A stretch of DNA of 36,015 nucleotides from a virus. Under the pieces are notes generated by a model. The model saw only the letters and a list, made by a program, of their open reading frames with translations, made no database searches and was not told the DNA's origin. How positions within the stretch are numbered: the first letter of the stretch is position 1; each line of letters begins with the position of its first letter. The translations under genes were made by a program, and so were the position numbers. The stretch covers positions 1-36,015 of the IMG/VR virus record IMGVR_UViG_3300013108_000408. One strand, given 5' to 3'. Positions 1 through 7,275 of the stretch are shown piece after piece.

Positions 1-82
1 GCAAGCACAACAATACTGGAATGAAGCTCAACAAAACCTAATAGATAGAGATCTATATAATGCAGGTAATTACAATGGCTAA
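1..82 (+). CDS. 3' end of an unidentified gene (partial)
   Basis: Only the last 26 codons are inside the window, read from base 2 to the TAA at 80-82. The visible tail is polar and rich in Gln and Asn, and contains no recognisable motif. The frame is open from the window edge, and its stop overlaps the start of the next gene by 8 bases, the same compact packing seen in the following genes. The function cannot be judged from this fragment. Confidence 0.55.
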   Translation, partial: QAQQYWNEAQQNLIDRDLYNAGNYNG

Positions 83-218
83 GAAAAAGAAAAGGCAATA
101 CAGATCAAATCAAGGTAGAAGCCCAAAACAACAAAGATCAAATGAAATTGCCGCATTTGTTAGTTTTGGTGGTTTATTACTTATACTATTATATTTAGTT
201 ATTTCAAACAATTTTTAA
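75..218 (+). CDS. small basic single-pass membrane protein
   Basis: This 47-residue ORF begins at the ATG at 75 and ends with TAA at 216-218. The N-terminal half is very basic (MAKKKKRQYR, followed by further Lys and Arg). Residues 27-43 form one hydrophobic helix (FVSFGGLLLILLYLVIS). A short basic-plus-helix design with no cleavable signal suggests an inner-membrane micro-protein with its N-terminus in the cytoplasm. It overlaps the preceding gene by 8 bases and is followed 7 bases later by the next start. No family was recognised. Small membrane proteins in this position of a phage genome often act on the host envelope, but that is inference. Confidence 0.6.
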   Translation: MAKKKKRQYRSNQGRSPKQQRSNEIAAFVSFGGLLLILLYLVISNNF

Positions 219-225
219 TAAAAAT

Positions 226-453
226 ATGAAATTTAAAAAACAGGTTTTACACCATTGCTACGCTAAAGCAAAGGAAATGATGAAGGCAAACCAACCAGAT
301 AAAGCAAGAGATTATTGTGATATGGGAATTGGTTATGTTGCTGCTAAACGTGAAAACGGATATGGAGCTAAAGATTTAATCGAAGATGTTAGAGTTGAAT
401 TATGGCTAGAACGTTTTTGGATGTATTTAGAAAACAATAAATTAATGTTATGA
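226..453 (+). CDS. hypothetical protein, 75 aa
   Basis: A small, soluble, mostly alpha-helical protein with mixed charge and several aromatic residues near the C-terminus (LWLERFWMYLENN). The first half (KAKEMMKANQPDKARDYCD) is reminiscent of a TPR-like helical hairpin, but one repeat is too little to assign. The ATG follows an A-rich leader with no Shine-Dalgarno motif. The stop overlaps the next start in an ATGA arrangement, so translation of the two is probably coupled. Function unknown. Confidence 0.6.
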   Translation: MKFKKQVLHHCYAKAKEMMKANQPDKARDYCDMGIGYVAAKRENGYGAKDLIEDVRVELWLERFWMYLENNKLML

Positions 454-644
454 GTAAATGGTTCGGATTAAAAGTAAATTTCAAATGGCCACATGATGGG
501 TTTGTATTTGGATTTAGTTTAGATTACTATGATGAAACTGAGGATTTACCTTGGGAAAGTATAGTATTTAGAATACTCTTTATTACTATAATTTACGATT
601 ATGGTTATGGAGATGATACAAAAGATATATATAACAATCAATGA
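450..644 (+). CDS. hypothetical acidic protein, 64 aa
   Basis: Starts within the previous stop (ATGA overlap) and ends in a TAATG-type overlap with the membrane gene that follows. The protein is rich in Asp, Tyr and Phe, with an aromatic central section (residues 9-27) and an acidic C-terminal tail (YGYGDDTKDIYNN). No transmembrane helix is convincing, although residues 37-49 are hydrophobic (SIVFRILFITIIY). No family recognised. The evidence that it is a gene is its exact fit into the overlapping chain. Confidence 0.55.
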   Translation: MSKWFGLKVNFKWPHDGFVFGFSLDYYDETEDLPWESIVFRILFITIIYDYGYGDDTKDIYNNQ

Positions 645-1006
645 TAATAGTTAAGGATTTATTAATTGGTATAGCAGCATTTTTTGTTGCGCATGTACTT
701 ACATTTTACCAATTAAACGGTCAATTCCTAAAATCAACATCTTGGTTTAGAGATAATACATTTTGGGTTGCCGCAGCGGGAATTATATTATCATTCTTTT
801 ATATTTGGGGAACTAAATATGCAGTTCAAGGAATGGGTGGTTTATTATGGCCAGCTCGTTTTATTGGGTTTGGAGTTGGAATGATAATTTATGCAATAAT
901 GGTTAATTACCATTTTAATGAGGGGATAAGTAACAAAACTTGGGTAAGTTTAGCATTATCTTTAGTGTTAATATGTATTCAAGTATTATGGAAAACTAAT
1001 GAGTAG
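641..1006 (+). CDS. four-helix integral membrane protein
   Basis: This 121-residue protein is almost entirely hydrophobic. Helices are visible at about residues 4-22, 42-60, 67-93 and 100-117, separated by short polar loops. The size and four-helix layout resemble small DMT/SMR-type transporters, and the small-residue-rich third helix (GMGGLLWPARFIGFGVG) would suit helix packing. I do not see the conserved N-terminal Glu that defines EmrE-type pumps, so a transport role is only a guess. It is packed between overlapping neighbours (4 bases upstream, 8 downstream), consistent with one translationally coupled operon. Confidence 0.65.
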   Translation: MIIVKDLLIGIAAFFVAHVLTFYQLNGQFLKSTSWFRDNTFWVAAAGIILSFFYIWGTKYAVQGMGGLLWPARFIGFGVGMIIYAIMVNYHFNEGISNKTWVSLALSLVLICIQVLWKTNE

Positions 1007-1355
1007 GATTTGTAATGTTTGTGGTTATAAAAAACCTGATTGGAGGTTTAAACGTAAACCAGATGGTTCAAGGAAAAAAACATGTAAATCATGTGATCGT
1101 ACTTGGAAAAATGATATATTGAGAATGATGGTCAGAGATAGACGTTTAACACCTATGGAACGTTTATCAAGTAGAGTTGGTTATATGGGTGTCGCATTTT
1201 TAATTAGTGGGCAATGGACAGTTGAACCAATATTATTTATGATTGGATTTTGTTGTGTATTAATTCAGGTTACAGTTAGAAGACAATGGAACCTAGTTGT
1301 GTTACAATTAAATGGTCTAATCGCTTGGACAATACATTTTATAAATTCGTTATGA
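999..1355 (+). CDS. zinc-ribbon plus membrane-helix protein
   Basis: The N-terminus carries a four-cysteine zinc ribbon: C5xxC8 and C29xxC32 with a basic loop between them (RFKRKPDGSRKK). A basic helix follows (residues 36-57), then one long or two short hydrophobic segments at about 61-91 and another at 97-115. This makes a membrane-anchored zinc-ribbon protein with the ribbon probably cytoplasmic. Such ribbons commonly bind nucleic acid or partner proteins. No specific family was recognised. It overlaps the upstream gene by 8 bases, and its TGA overlaps the next ATG. Confidence 0.6.
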   Translation: MSRICNVCGYKKPDWRFKRKPDGSRKKTCKSCDRTWKNDILRMMVRDRRLTPMERLSSRVGYMGVAFLISGQWTVEPILFMIGFCCVLIQVTVRRQWNLVVLQLNGLIAWTIHFINSL

Positions 1356-1498
1356 TAGAAGATTTATTATATAGTGCTACAGAGCATGGTAAAAGAAGTG
1401 ATTTATTAGATGAAGTTTCTAAATTAAGAGTGTCTAAACCCAAAGAATTATTAGACAAAATTTATGAAGAAGCATATCAAAACATTATGAATACGTAA
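1352..1498 (+). CDS. hypothetical helical protein, 48 aa
   Basis: The frame is open further upstream (to 1286), but I chose the ATG at 1352. It overlaps the TGA of the previous gene (ATGA), the usual junction here, and an upstream start would force a 70-base overlap. The protein is short, charged and helical (ATEHGKRSDLLDEVSKLR and onward), with no cysteines, signal or membrane segment. It ends 1 base before the cytidylyltransferase start. Function unknown. Confidence 0.5.
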   Translation: MIEDLLYSATEHGKRSDLLDEVSKLRVSKPKELLDKIYEEAYQNIMNT

Positions 1499-1499
1499 T

Positions 1500-1913
1500 A
1501 TGATTAAAGGAGTTATAGCAGGAGCATTTGATGTCTACCATCCAGGTTATGTAAAAATGTTTAAAGAAGCTAAAGAACATTGTGATGTATTAGTAGTATT
1601 ACTTCATACTGATCCATCTATAGAACGCCCTCAGAAACCAAGACCAATATTAAGTCCAGCTGCTAGAAAAGAAATGCTTGAAAGTATCAAATATGTTAAT
1701 GATGTAATTAGATACACATATGAAGAATCATTATATGATTTACTTAAAGTAGGTGAATTTGATATTAGATTTTTAGGTGATGATTATAAAGATAAACCAT
1801 TTACAGGCGATGATTTAAAAATACCAATACATTATTTTGATAGAAGCCATGGTTGGTCTACAACTAAATTTAAAACATTAATATATGAAGCGGAACGCGA
1901 GGTTAGAGGATAA
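1500..1913 (+). CDS. cytidylyltransferase-like nucleotidyltransferase
   Basis: This 137-residue protein has the architecture of the TagD/RfaE2-type nucleotidyltransferase family, which couples a CTP- or ATP-derived nucleotide to a phosphorylated polyol or sugar. The N-terminal nucleotide loop is GAFDVYHPGY at 8-17. The second signature near the C-terminus is RSHGWSTTK at 115-123, matching the family's R..GxSTT element. Residue 17 is Tyr where classical members have the second His of HxGH, so the catalytic motif is a variant (H14, P15, G16, Y17). The length equals that of a single-domain TagD protein. The neighbouring cupin and downstream glycosyltransferases suggest it makes an activated precursor for glycan or glycerol-phosphate modification. 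The substrate cannot be read from the sequence. Confidence 0.85.
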   Translation: MIKGVIAGAFDVYHPGYVKMFKEAKEHCDVLVVLLHTDPSIERPQKPRPILSPAARKEMLESIKYVNDVIRYTYEESLYDLLKVGEFDIRFLGDDYKDKPFTGDDLKIPIHYFDRSHGWSTTKFKTLIYEAEREVRG

Positions 1914-2280
1914 CCAATCATTACAAACAAGTGCCATTTTAACTGAAACTAGGCCTTGGGGTAAATATGAAGTATTACTTGATACTTGGAACGTAAAAGT
2001 TAAACGTATCACAGTTGACCCAAATCAAAGATTATCATATCAATATCATGATAAACGAAGAGAACAATGGGTTGTAGTTAAAGGTAATTTAACTATTATA
2101 TTAGACGATGATAAAGTATTTAGATATCCAGGTGAATCAATTCACATTCCTATAGGAGCTAAGCATCGGGCTTGGAATGAAACTGAGGAACCAGTCGTAT
2201 TTATAGAGGTACAGACAGGTACTTACTTTGGTGAAGACGATATAATAAGAATAGAAGATGACTATAAAAGAAATTCATGA
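1885..2280 (+). CDS. mannose-6-phosphate isomerase type II-like cupin
   Basis: This 131-residue single cupin resembles the C-terminal domain of bifunctional type II phosphomannose isomerase/GDP-mannose pyrophosphorylase. Visible family features are RPWGKYEVL (23-31), the QRLSYQYH..RREQWVVV segment (48-65) with metal-ligand candidates H55, E60 and H94, and the C-terminal EVQTGTYFGEDDIIR (109-123). The pyrophosphorylase half is absent, so this is an isomerase or sugar-binding cupin alone. It overlaps the cytidylyltransferase by 29 bases, so the two are probably co-translated. Predicted role: fructose-6-phosphate/mannose-6-phosphate interconversion feeding nucleotide-sugar supply. Other sugar-epimerising cupins remain possible. 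Confidence 0.8.
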   Translation: MKRNARLEDNQSLQTSAILTETRPWGKYEVLLDTWNVKVKRITVDPNQRLSYQYHDKRREQWVVVKGNLTIILDDDKVFRYPGESIHIPIGAKHRAWNETEEPVVFIEVQTGTYFGEDDIIRIEDDYKRNS

Positions 2281-2371
2281 GGAAATAGTTAGATTAAAAC
2301 TAATTAAACCTCAAACACAAGAAATTAAAATTAAAATACAAAAGTTACAACAACAATTAAGTAATGGTTAA
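2258..2371 (+). CDS. short coiled-coil peptide, 37 aa
   Basis: A small ORF fills the gap between the cupin and Smr genes, overlapping the first by 23 bases and the second by 8. The peptide (MTIKEIHEEIVRLKLIK, then a Lys/Gln-rich helix) has regular Ile/Leu spacing consistent with one amphipathic helix or coiled coil. Codon choice is AT-rich like its neighbours. The overlap with the cupin is larger than usual here, and so short an ORF can arise by chance. Its coverage of an otherwise unexplained 80-base gap is the main support. Confidence 0.4.
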   Translation: MTIKEIHEEIVRLKLIKPQTQEIKIKIQKLQQQLSNG

Positions 2372-2597
2372 AATTGATTTGCACGGCTTAACACATGAAA
2401 AGGCCGTACTAAAAGTAGAACACAATTTAATATTAAACCAGTTATGTAAATATGGTTCAATAGAGATTATAACAGGTAAATCACCTGAACTTCAAGACAA
2501 AATAATTAAAGAAGTACTTGATATCCATAAATTCTCTTATTATATTCCACCACATAACACTGGAATGATGTATGTAAGTGATGATGAATTACTATAA
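2364..2597 (+). CDS. Smr-domain protein (small MutS-related)
   Basis: This 77-residue protein is a stand-alone Smr domain. The signature DLHGLTHEKA is at 5-14 and the second conserved segment IEIITGKS at 33-40, where most relatives have TGxG. The C-terminal region provides the remaining strand-helix elements. Smr domains act as nicking endonucleases on branched DNA or as RNA endonucleases, including on stalled ribosomes. The D-L-H core is present; the Gly-to-Ser change at position 40 may affect the substrate pocket. A role in phage DNA processing or RNA cleavage is plausible, but the neighbours do not say which. Confidence 0.75.
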   Translation: MVKIDLHGLTHEKAVLKVEHNLILNQLCKYGSIEIITGKSPELQDKIIKEVLDIHKFSYYIPPHNTGMMYVSDDELL

Positions 2598-2802
2598 TTT
2601 AGTAAATGTAGGTGATGATCTACTTCAAGTAATTAGAGATTTTAATCCTAGTTATTTTGTTACTGATAAAAATAGTGATCAAATAAACCAGCAATTGTTA
2701 GGAGCATGGGTTCACCATTTAGGAGGTGATAGGGCAGTAAGGAAAGATAATAGATTGTTGATTTGTAGAACAATAGAAGAAATCGAATACGAAGAAATAT
2801 GA
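2581..2802 (+). CDS. hypothetical protein, about 73 aa
   Basis: The frame is open from a GTG at 2578 with consecutive ATGs at 2581 and 2584. I use the first ATG. It overlaps the Smr gene by 17 bases and its stop overlaps the next ATG (ATGA). The protein is soluble and mixed alpha/beta, with a central segment QLLGAWVHHLGGDRAVRKDN that looks like a compact folded core and an acidic C-terminus. No family recognised. Confidence 0.55.
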   Translation: MMNYYNLVNVGDDLLQVIRDFNPSYFVTDKNSDQINQQLLGAWVHHLGGDRAVRKDNRLLICRTIEEIEYEEI

Positions 2803-3458
2803 GTTTAAATTTAATTAACGGTCTATTTTACGCTGAATTCAAATTAGAGAACATTGATAATGAAGCAGTTATAGAAGAGGTTACAGATATTTACCTAAAT
2901 AAAGGTGCTAGAATGAATGATGATTTGAATGAATCTAGACCTCATCGTGATGAAGTAGATGTACAACATACATTTTATGAAGATTGTCCTGTAACTAAGG
3001 CAATGCATACTAAATTTGCTACTGAAATTAAAAAAATAACTGATAATAACTTTGGTGGTAATTCATATCAATTAGATGAAATATGGGGTCATTTTACCCC
3101 TCCTATGGGTTATACAATGGTTCATGATCATGCTGGTGGGATTGAAGATGAACACAGGTATCAATTATCTTGGGTTTATTATCCACATCAACCTAAAGAT
3201 GCAGGTAATATTAATTTTATTTGTCAAGCAAATGAAGCTAGATTATGTTATGAAGTACCTATTAAAGCAGGACATTTATATTTATTCTCATCTTCACTAT
3301 TACATTTTGTACCTAGAAATGCCTCAGGTAAAAATAGAATTAGTATAAGTGGTAATTTAAATGCTACAAAGCAATTTATGGAGGTATTAAAGGAAGATTT
3401 TGATTGGGATAATAATTTTTGGTATTTTGTAGGACGAAATGAAAAATTACAGAGATAA
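2799..3458 (+). CDS. putative 2OG-Fe(II) oxygenase
   Basis: This 219-residue protein matches the layout of the putative 2OG-Fe(II) oxygenases common in marine phages (the PF13759-like group). A Trp-containing strand leads to the iron motif H109-D110-H111 (MVHDHAGG). SWVYYPHQP and DAGNINF follow. Next come the distal strand GHLYLFSSSLLHFVP with H169, and R180 (NRISISGN) 11 residues later to bind 2-oxoglutarate. Expected reaction: oxygen- and 2-oxoglutarate-dependent hydroxylation of an unknown substrate. It is the first of three such oxygenases within 3 kb, all next to glycosyltransferases, which suggests hydroxylation of the polymer or protein that is then glycosylated. Confidence 0.75.
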   Translation: MSLNLINGLFYAEFKLENIDNEAVIEEVTDIYLNKGARMNDDLNESRPHRDEVDVQHTFYEDCPVTKAMHTKFATEIKKITDNNFGGNSYQLDEIWGHFTPPMGYTMVHDHAGGIEDEHRYQLSWVYYPHQPKDAGNINFICQANEARLCYEVPIKAGHLYLFSSSLLHFVPRNASGKNRISISGNLNATKQFMEVLKEDFDWDNNFWYFVGRNEKLQR

Positions 3459-3802
3459 TGGCTAAAAAAACTTGTGCTTGGTGTCATAAACCTACTACGT
3501 TACCAGAAGTATTTGCTGCTGATTCTCCTATATTAGAATGGTTTGAAGATCGTATTGAAAAATTTTGTGAAGAAAAGGGTATAAATAAAAAACAATTATG
3601 GGGTGAGGAATCAGATTGGAATAAAGTAAATATACCTGAAGGATTTGAAGCTGAATTATTAACATATGATGCATTATTAGTATCAGTAAGTAGAAAGCGA
3701 ATATGCAAAACGTGTTTAGTTGAAGATCAAAAATTATGGGATAAATATTATAATAATGGTGTTGGTGGTGATTTTGAAATTACCATAGACGACTTAAAAT
3801 AA
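3458..3802 (+). CDS. zinc-ribbon-type hypothetical protein, 114 aa
   Basis: Two CxxC pairs, CAWC at 6-9 and CKTC near residue 84, bracket an acidic helical insert. This suggests one zinc site built from both ends of the chain. The central section includes EWFEDRIEKFCEEKGINKK. The C-terminus is acidic (FEITIDDL). It starts in the stop of the oxygenase gene (TAATG) and is 4 bases before the fusion enzyme gene, so it belongs to the same operon. It could be an accessory or adaptor protein for the modification enzymes; that is inference from position only. Confidence 0.6.
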   Translation: MAKKTCAWCHKPTTLPEVFAADSPILEWFEDRIEKFCEEKGINKKQLWGEESDWNKVNIPEGFEAELLTYDALLVSVSRKRICKTCLVEDQKLWDKYYNNGVGGDFEITIDDLK

Positions 3803-3806
3803 AAAT

Positions 3807-5243
3807 ATGAAAATAGATAAAATTTATGTAATTAATCTTAATACAGACCAAGATGTTATTTGGCAAAAATTAAGAGATTTAAATATTGCTCCAACAAATT
3901 GTTTTATATTAGATGCAGCTAATGGTTGGGATATTGTTAATGGTAAAAGTGAAGCTAGATTTAAATATAAAACAGCTGATTGGTGGAAAATAGATTCCAA
4001 TATGAGTTTCTATAATAGGGAATTAACACCAGGTGAAATCGGTTGTGCTTTATCTCATTATGAATGTATAGTAGATGCTTTTGTTAATGGACATGAAACT
4101 ATAATGATATTAGAAGAAGATTTTGTTAGTACAAAAACATTCCCAACAGCAGAAATGTTCCAAGAGTTAGATGATGATTGGAGTATGGTTTATTTAGCTA
4201 GAAATGCTCAATGTCCTGAATTAGAAACTGACTTTAGTGAAAATATAGTTAATGCTCATTATTCATATAATTGTCATGCTTATATGTTATCAAGAAAGGG
4301 TATGGAAGAAGTAATTACTTCACCTTATTTACAAAATTTAATTGCAGTAGATGAGTTTTATTCTGCTATGAATGGTACTCATGATAGAGAAGATGCTATT
4401 AAAGTATTTAAAGGTAGTAAATTTAAACAATATGCTTTTAAACAAGATTATATTAAACAAAACTCAAGTATAAAAGGAGGAACATCATTAACTGAGTTTC
4501 CACCTAAAGATAAAAAACCAGAATGGTTGACAGATGAAATTATGGATGAATCAAAGAAACAAGTAACTAATATTAAATCGTTTAAATCAGTATTACCAGA
4601 AAATAAAAAACCCATTACAAAAACAAACCCAGAGGAATTATATGAAGTACAAGATTGGGATGCTTGGAGTAAAAAATATGTTAATCCATTATTAATAAAT
4701 GGTGAATACGATTTAATTACAGATGAACCAGCACCTAACGTTTATTTATTTCCTTTATTTACAGAATTATTTTGTAAACAATTAATTGCATTAGGTGAAA
4801 AATTTGATTGGACAACTGATAGACATGAGTTTTATCCTACAACAGATAATTTACTTGAAGTACTTAAAATGGATAAAATATATAATAAGGTAATTAATGA
4901 CTATGTTAGACCTTATGCTATAGATAGATACCAGTTAGATGGTAAAGATTGGGATAAATTAGATGATGAATCATTTATAATTAAATATCCTCATGATGCA
5001 CAAGCACATTTAAGTGTTCATCATGATTATAGTAATTTAACTACATTAGTTAATCTAAACCCAGGTGAATTTGAAGGTGGAGGTACCTACTTTCCTAAAT
5101 ACAAATATTTAGCTAACCCAAAAGAAATTGGTATGTGTACTCTACATCCAGGAAATATAACTCACAAACATGGAGCTAGACCAGTAACAAAAGGTACTAG
5201 ATATGTAGTAGTGAGTTTCATTAAAAGCGGAAGCCATAAATAA
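3807..5243 (+). CDS. GT25 glycosyltransferase fused to a lysyl-hydroxylase-type dioxygenase
   Basis: This 478-residue protein has two enzyme domains. Residues 1 to about 230 are a GT25-family glycosyltransferase: KIYVINL at 5-11, GEIGCALSHYECIVDA at 76-91 and the LEEDF motif at 102-106 in place of the usual LEDD. Residues about 280-478 are a 2OG-Fe(II) dioxygenase with H405xD407, the distal H455 and the 2-oxoglutarate-binding R465. The section around HHDYSNLT, EGGGTYFPKY, LHPGNITHKHG and TKGTRYVVVSF closely resembles the catalytic domain of animal procollagen lysyl hydroxylases (PLOD), as I remember it. GT25 also contains the collagen galactosyltransferases, so hydroxylation followed by glycosylation of lysine on a phage or host protein is a reasonable prediction. 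The substrate is not identified; I saw no collagen-like Gly-X-Y tract in the window. Confidence 0.85.
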   Translation: MKIDKIYVINLNTDQDVIWQKLRDLNIAPTNCFILDAANGWDIVNGKSEARFKYKTADWWKIDSNMSFYNRELTPGEIGCALSHYECIVDAFVNGHETIMILEEDFVSTKTFPTAEMFQELDDDWSMVYLARNAQCPELETDFSENIVNAHYSYNCHAYMLSRKGMEEVITSPYLQNLIAVDEFYSAMNGTHDREDAIKVFKGSKFKQYAFKQDYIKQNSSIKGGTSLTEFPPKDKKPEWLTDEIMDESKKQVTNIKSFKSVLPENKKPITKTNPEELYEVQDWDAWSKKYVNPLLINGEYDLITDEPAPNVYLFPLFTELFCKQLIALGEKFDWTTDRHEFYPTTDNLLEVLKMDKIYNKVINDYVRPYAIDRYQLDGKDWDKLDDESFIIKYPHDAQAHLSVHHDYSNLTTLVNLNPGEFEGGGTYFPKYKYLANPKEIGMCTLHPGNITHKHGARPVTKGTRYVVVSFIKSGSHK

Positions 5244-5249
5244 ACAAAT

Positions 5250-5840
5250 ATGATAGTAATAGACGATTTTATTAAAGACCAGGCATTATTAGATGCTATA
5301 GAAAACGATGATACATTCTTTGGACCAAACGGAGATTATATGTGGTGGGATGGATGGTGGAACTCAGAAGCAAATACATTAAAAAAACAATTAATTGAAT
5401 TAATGTGGAGATGGCATTCACCACATGATTTTCCTAGATATCAATCAATTACAGGTTTAGTTGGATTTGAATATTGGACAGGTGTTTATGGTGATGGTCA
5501 TCCTAATACTAGTTTAATTCAACATTTTGATAAAGATGAGGAACATTGGGAAGCAACAGGTGGAGTAGATGGAGGTGAAATAGTAACACCAGTTATAGGA
5601 ACAATAATTTATCCTAAACAACATTCATTTGATGGTGGTTTCTTAGAAATACATACAAATGGTAGAGATAAAGAGCCGGAAAGAATAGATGCTAAATATA
5701 ATAGATTAGTTGTATTTGATGCAGGTGGAGATTTACATAGGGTAACAGAAGTTAGTAATGGAGTGAGATATGCTTTAGCAGTTAATTTATGGCAAATAAC
5801 ACCTAAAGCAGTTAATTCAGGTAATTTTACATTTGAATAA
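5250..5840 (+). CDS. 2OG-Fe(II) dioxygenase
   Basis: This 196-residue stand-alone dioxygenase has the iron facial triad H92xD94 (QHFDKDE) and H163 (GGDLHRV), with R173 ten residues later for 2-oxoglutarate. The strand pattern TPVIGTIIYPKQ, then GGFLEIHTNG and NRLVVFDAG, is typical of the prolyl-4-hydroxylase-like superfamily. The N-terminus (MIVIDDFI) also matches this group. It begins 6 bases after the fusion enzyme and its stop overlaps the next ATG, so the three enzymes form one transcriptional unit. Expected activity is hydroxylation of a protein side chain or small molecule. The substrate is unknown. Confidence 0.8.
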   Translation: MIVIDDFIKDQALLDAIENDDTFFGPNGDYMWWDGWWNSEANTLKKQLIELMWRWHSPHDFPRYQSITGLVGFEYWTGVYGDGHPNTSLIQHFDKDEEHWEATGGVDGGEIVTPVIGTIIYPKQHSFDGGFLEIHTNGRDKEPERIDAKYNRLVVFDAGGDLHRVTEVSNGVRYALAVNLWQITPKAVNSGNFTFE

Positions 5841-6955
5841 TGAAAATATTAATATGGGCAGGTTATCAAGATCCATGGTTAAATAAACAAAATTGGATAG
5901 ATAAAGGAATAGGCGGAACAGAATATTGTTATATTAAATTAGCCGAAGCACTAGTTAAGCAAGGACATAAAGTTGTAATGAGTGGAAATGTAGATGAAGC
6001 TATTGATAGTGGTGTTCATTATGTTCCAATTGAATTATTAAAAAAGCATCAATCACCTGTTGGAAAAAACAATGGCGATAGATTAAGAGGCTATGATCAT
6101 TATAACTTAGTAATAGCGGGTCAATACATTCACTTTCATAAAGAATTAAAACGCAAGAAAATAACATTTGATAAATCAATACTTTGGTTACACAATGAAG
6201 ATGGTTGGTACAATTGGTATAGAGGAAGCATAATGAAGAATTGGGAGGTAAATGAAGGTATAAACAAAACAAATAAAATAGTGTGTGTAAGTGATTTACA
6301 TAGAGATATAATTAAGGCCAAACTCAAAGCTCTCGGCAACACAACACATGATCTTAATACGTATATACAGGGAATAGATAATGCAATTGATTTAGATGAT
6401 TGGGAAGGCATTAAGGCAAATAAAATACCAGGTAGAATAATTTGGTCAAGCTCACCAGACCGTGGTTTGAAGACTATATTGGACAATTGGAGCGAGTTAA
6501 AGCAGGCAAGACCAGAGTTAACATTAGCAATTGCTTGTCCGCCTTATGCTAGTGATTGGGAGACAGGGTTAGTTGAGCAAGATGGAATTGAGTGGTTAGG
6601 AGCGTTATCGCCTAAGCGATTAAAGGAGGAGCAATACAAAGCAGAATATTGGATATATCAAAGTAATTACCTAGAAACTTATTGTATAACTGCCGTCGAG
6701 ATGATGATAGCTAAAGTAAAATTGCTAACGAATGGAACAGGTAACATCAAAAACATTATTGGTATGGGAGAAAGAGGAATGATGATAGATGATAATCCAG
6801 CGACGATAAAGGAAATGCTTATACGTGATGTGAATGATAGGACATTTTCAAGACAATGGAGTAAACAAACGGGGAAAGCATACAATTGGGCGGTTAAACA
6901 AACGTGGGACATTAGAGTAAAACAATGGTTAAATCTGATAAATTCGGTGTTGTAG
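5840..6955 (+). CDS. GT4-type (GT-B fold) glycosyltransferase
   Basis: This 371-residue protein is a GT-B glycosyltransferase. Residues 1-55 hold the N-terminal Rossmann start (MKILIWAGYQDPW), the acceptor loop GIGGTEYCYIKLAEALVKQG and the strand HKVVMSG. The linker strand RIIWSSSPDRGLKTIL marks the start of the C-terminal donor domain. SNYLETYCITAVEMMIAK corresponds to the E-x7-E donor-binding region of GT4/GT1-like enzymes. The start overlaps the dioxygenase stop. Toward its 3' end the gene becomes less AT-biased (for example gccgtcgag), leading into the unusual intergenic region. Likely role: transfer of a nucleotide-sugar-derived residue in the same pathway as the neighbouring GT25/hydroxylase enzymes. 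Confidence 0.85.
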   Translation: MKILIWAGYQDPWLNKQNWIDKGIGGTEYCYIKLAEALVKQGHKVVMSGNVDEAIDSGVHYVPIELLKKHQSPVGKNNGDRLRGYDHYNLVIAGQYIHFHKELKRKKITFDKSILWLHNEDGWYNWYRGSIMKNWEVNEGINKTNKIVCVSDLHRDIIKAKLKALGNTTHDLNTYIQGIDNAIDLDDWEGIKANKIPGRIIWSSSPDRGLKTILDNWSELKQARPELTLAIACPPYASDWETGLVEQDGIEWLGALSPKRLKEEQYKAEYWIYQSNYLETYCITAVEMMIAKVKLLTNGTGNIKNIIGMGERGMMIDDNPATIKEMLIRDVNDRTFSRQWSKQTGKAYNWAVKQTWDIRVKQWLNLINSVL

Positions 6956-7181
6956 CGCTGGAAATAATTTCGAATGAGTGACGTGGATTGGGCTCAAGAA
7001 ATGTAATACACAACGTGGTAAACGGTTTAAAACGCAAGTAAATGGACAATGTTAAATGAAAATTTGCACGTATGTATCTTTAAATATACGTCTGTCCCAA
7101 TATCTAAAAATAAATAAATAAAACGATAAAAATATGCTTATGTATGACCTTTTAAATAGGTGGTATGTGAGATGAAGGCAA

Positions 7182-7197
7182 GGGGGTACTAACCCCT
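7182..7197 (+). other. stem-loop in intergenic region
   Basis: A perfect GGGGT/ACCCC stem with loop ACTA, unusual in so AT-rich a genome. No U-run follows, so it does not look like a terminator. It lies inside a longer imperfect pairing (AGGC upstream, GCCT at about 7213), which suggests a structured transcript. Confidence 0.4.
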
Positions 7198-7275
7198 GTT
7201 CAGTGCGAGCCACGCCTCTTCGACTCGACGAGTATATATTTGTGAACAATGGAGGATTCACAACCACCACACGTG

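Noticed and set aside
1286-1351. upstream extension of the gene at 1352
   Set aside because: It would overlap the zinc-ribbon gene by 70 bases; the ATGA junction at 1352 is the pattern of this operon.
3076-3348. 90-codon ORF inside the oxygenase gene at 2799
   Set aside because: Out-of-frame shadow of a gene with clear catalytic motifs.
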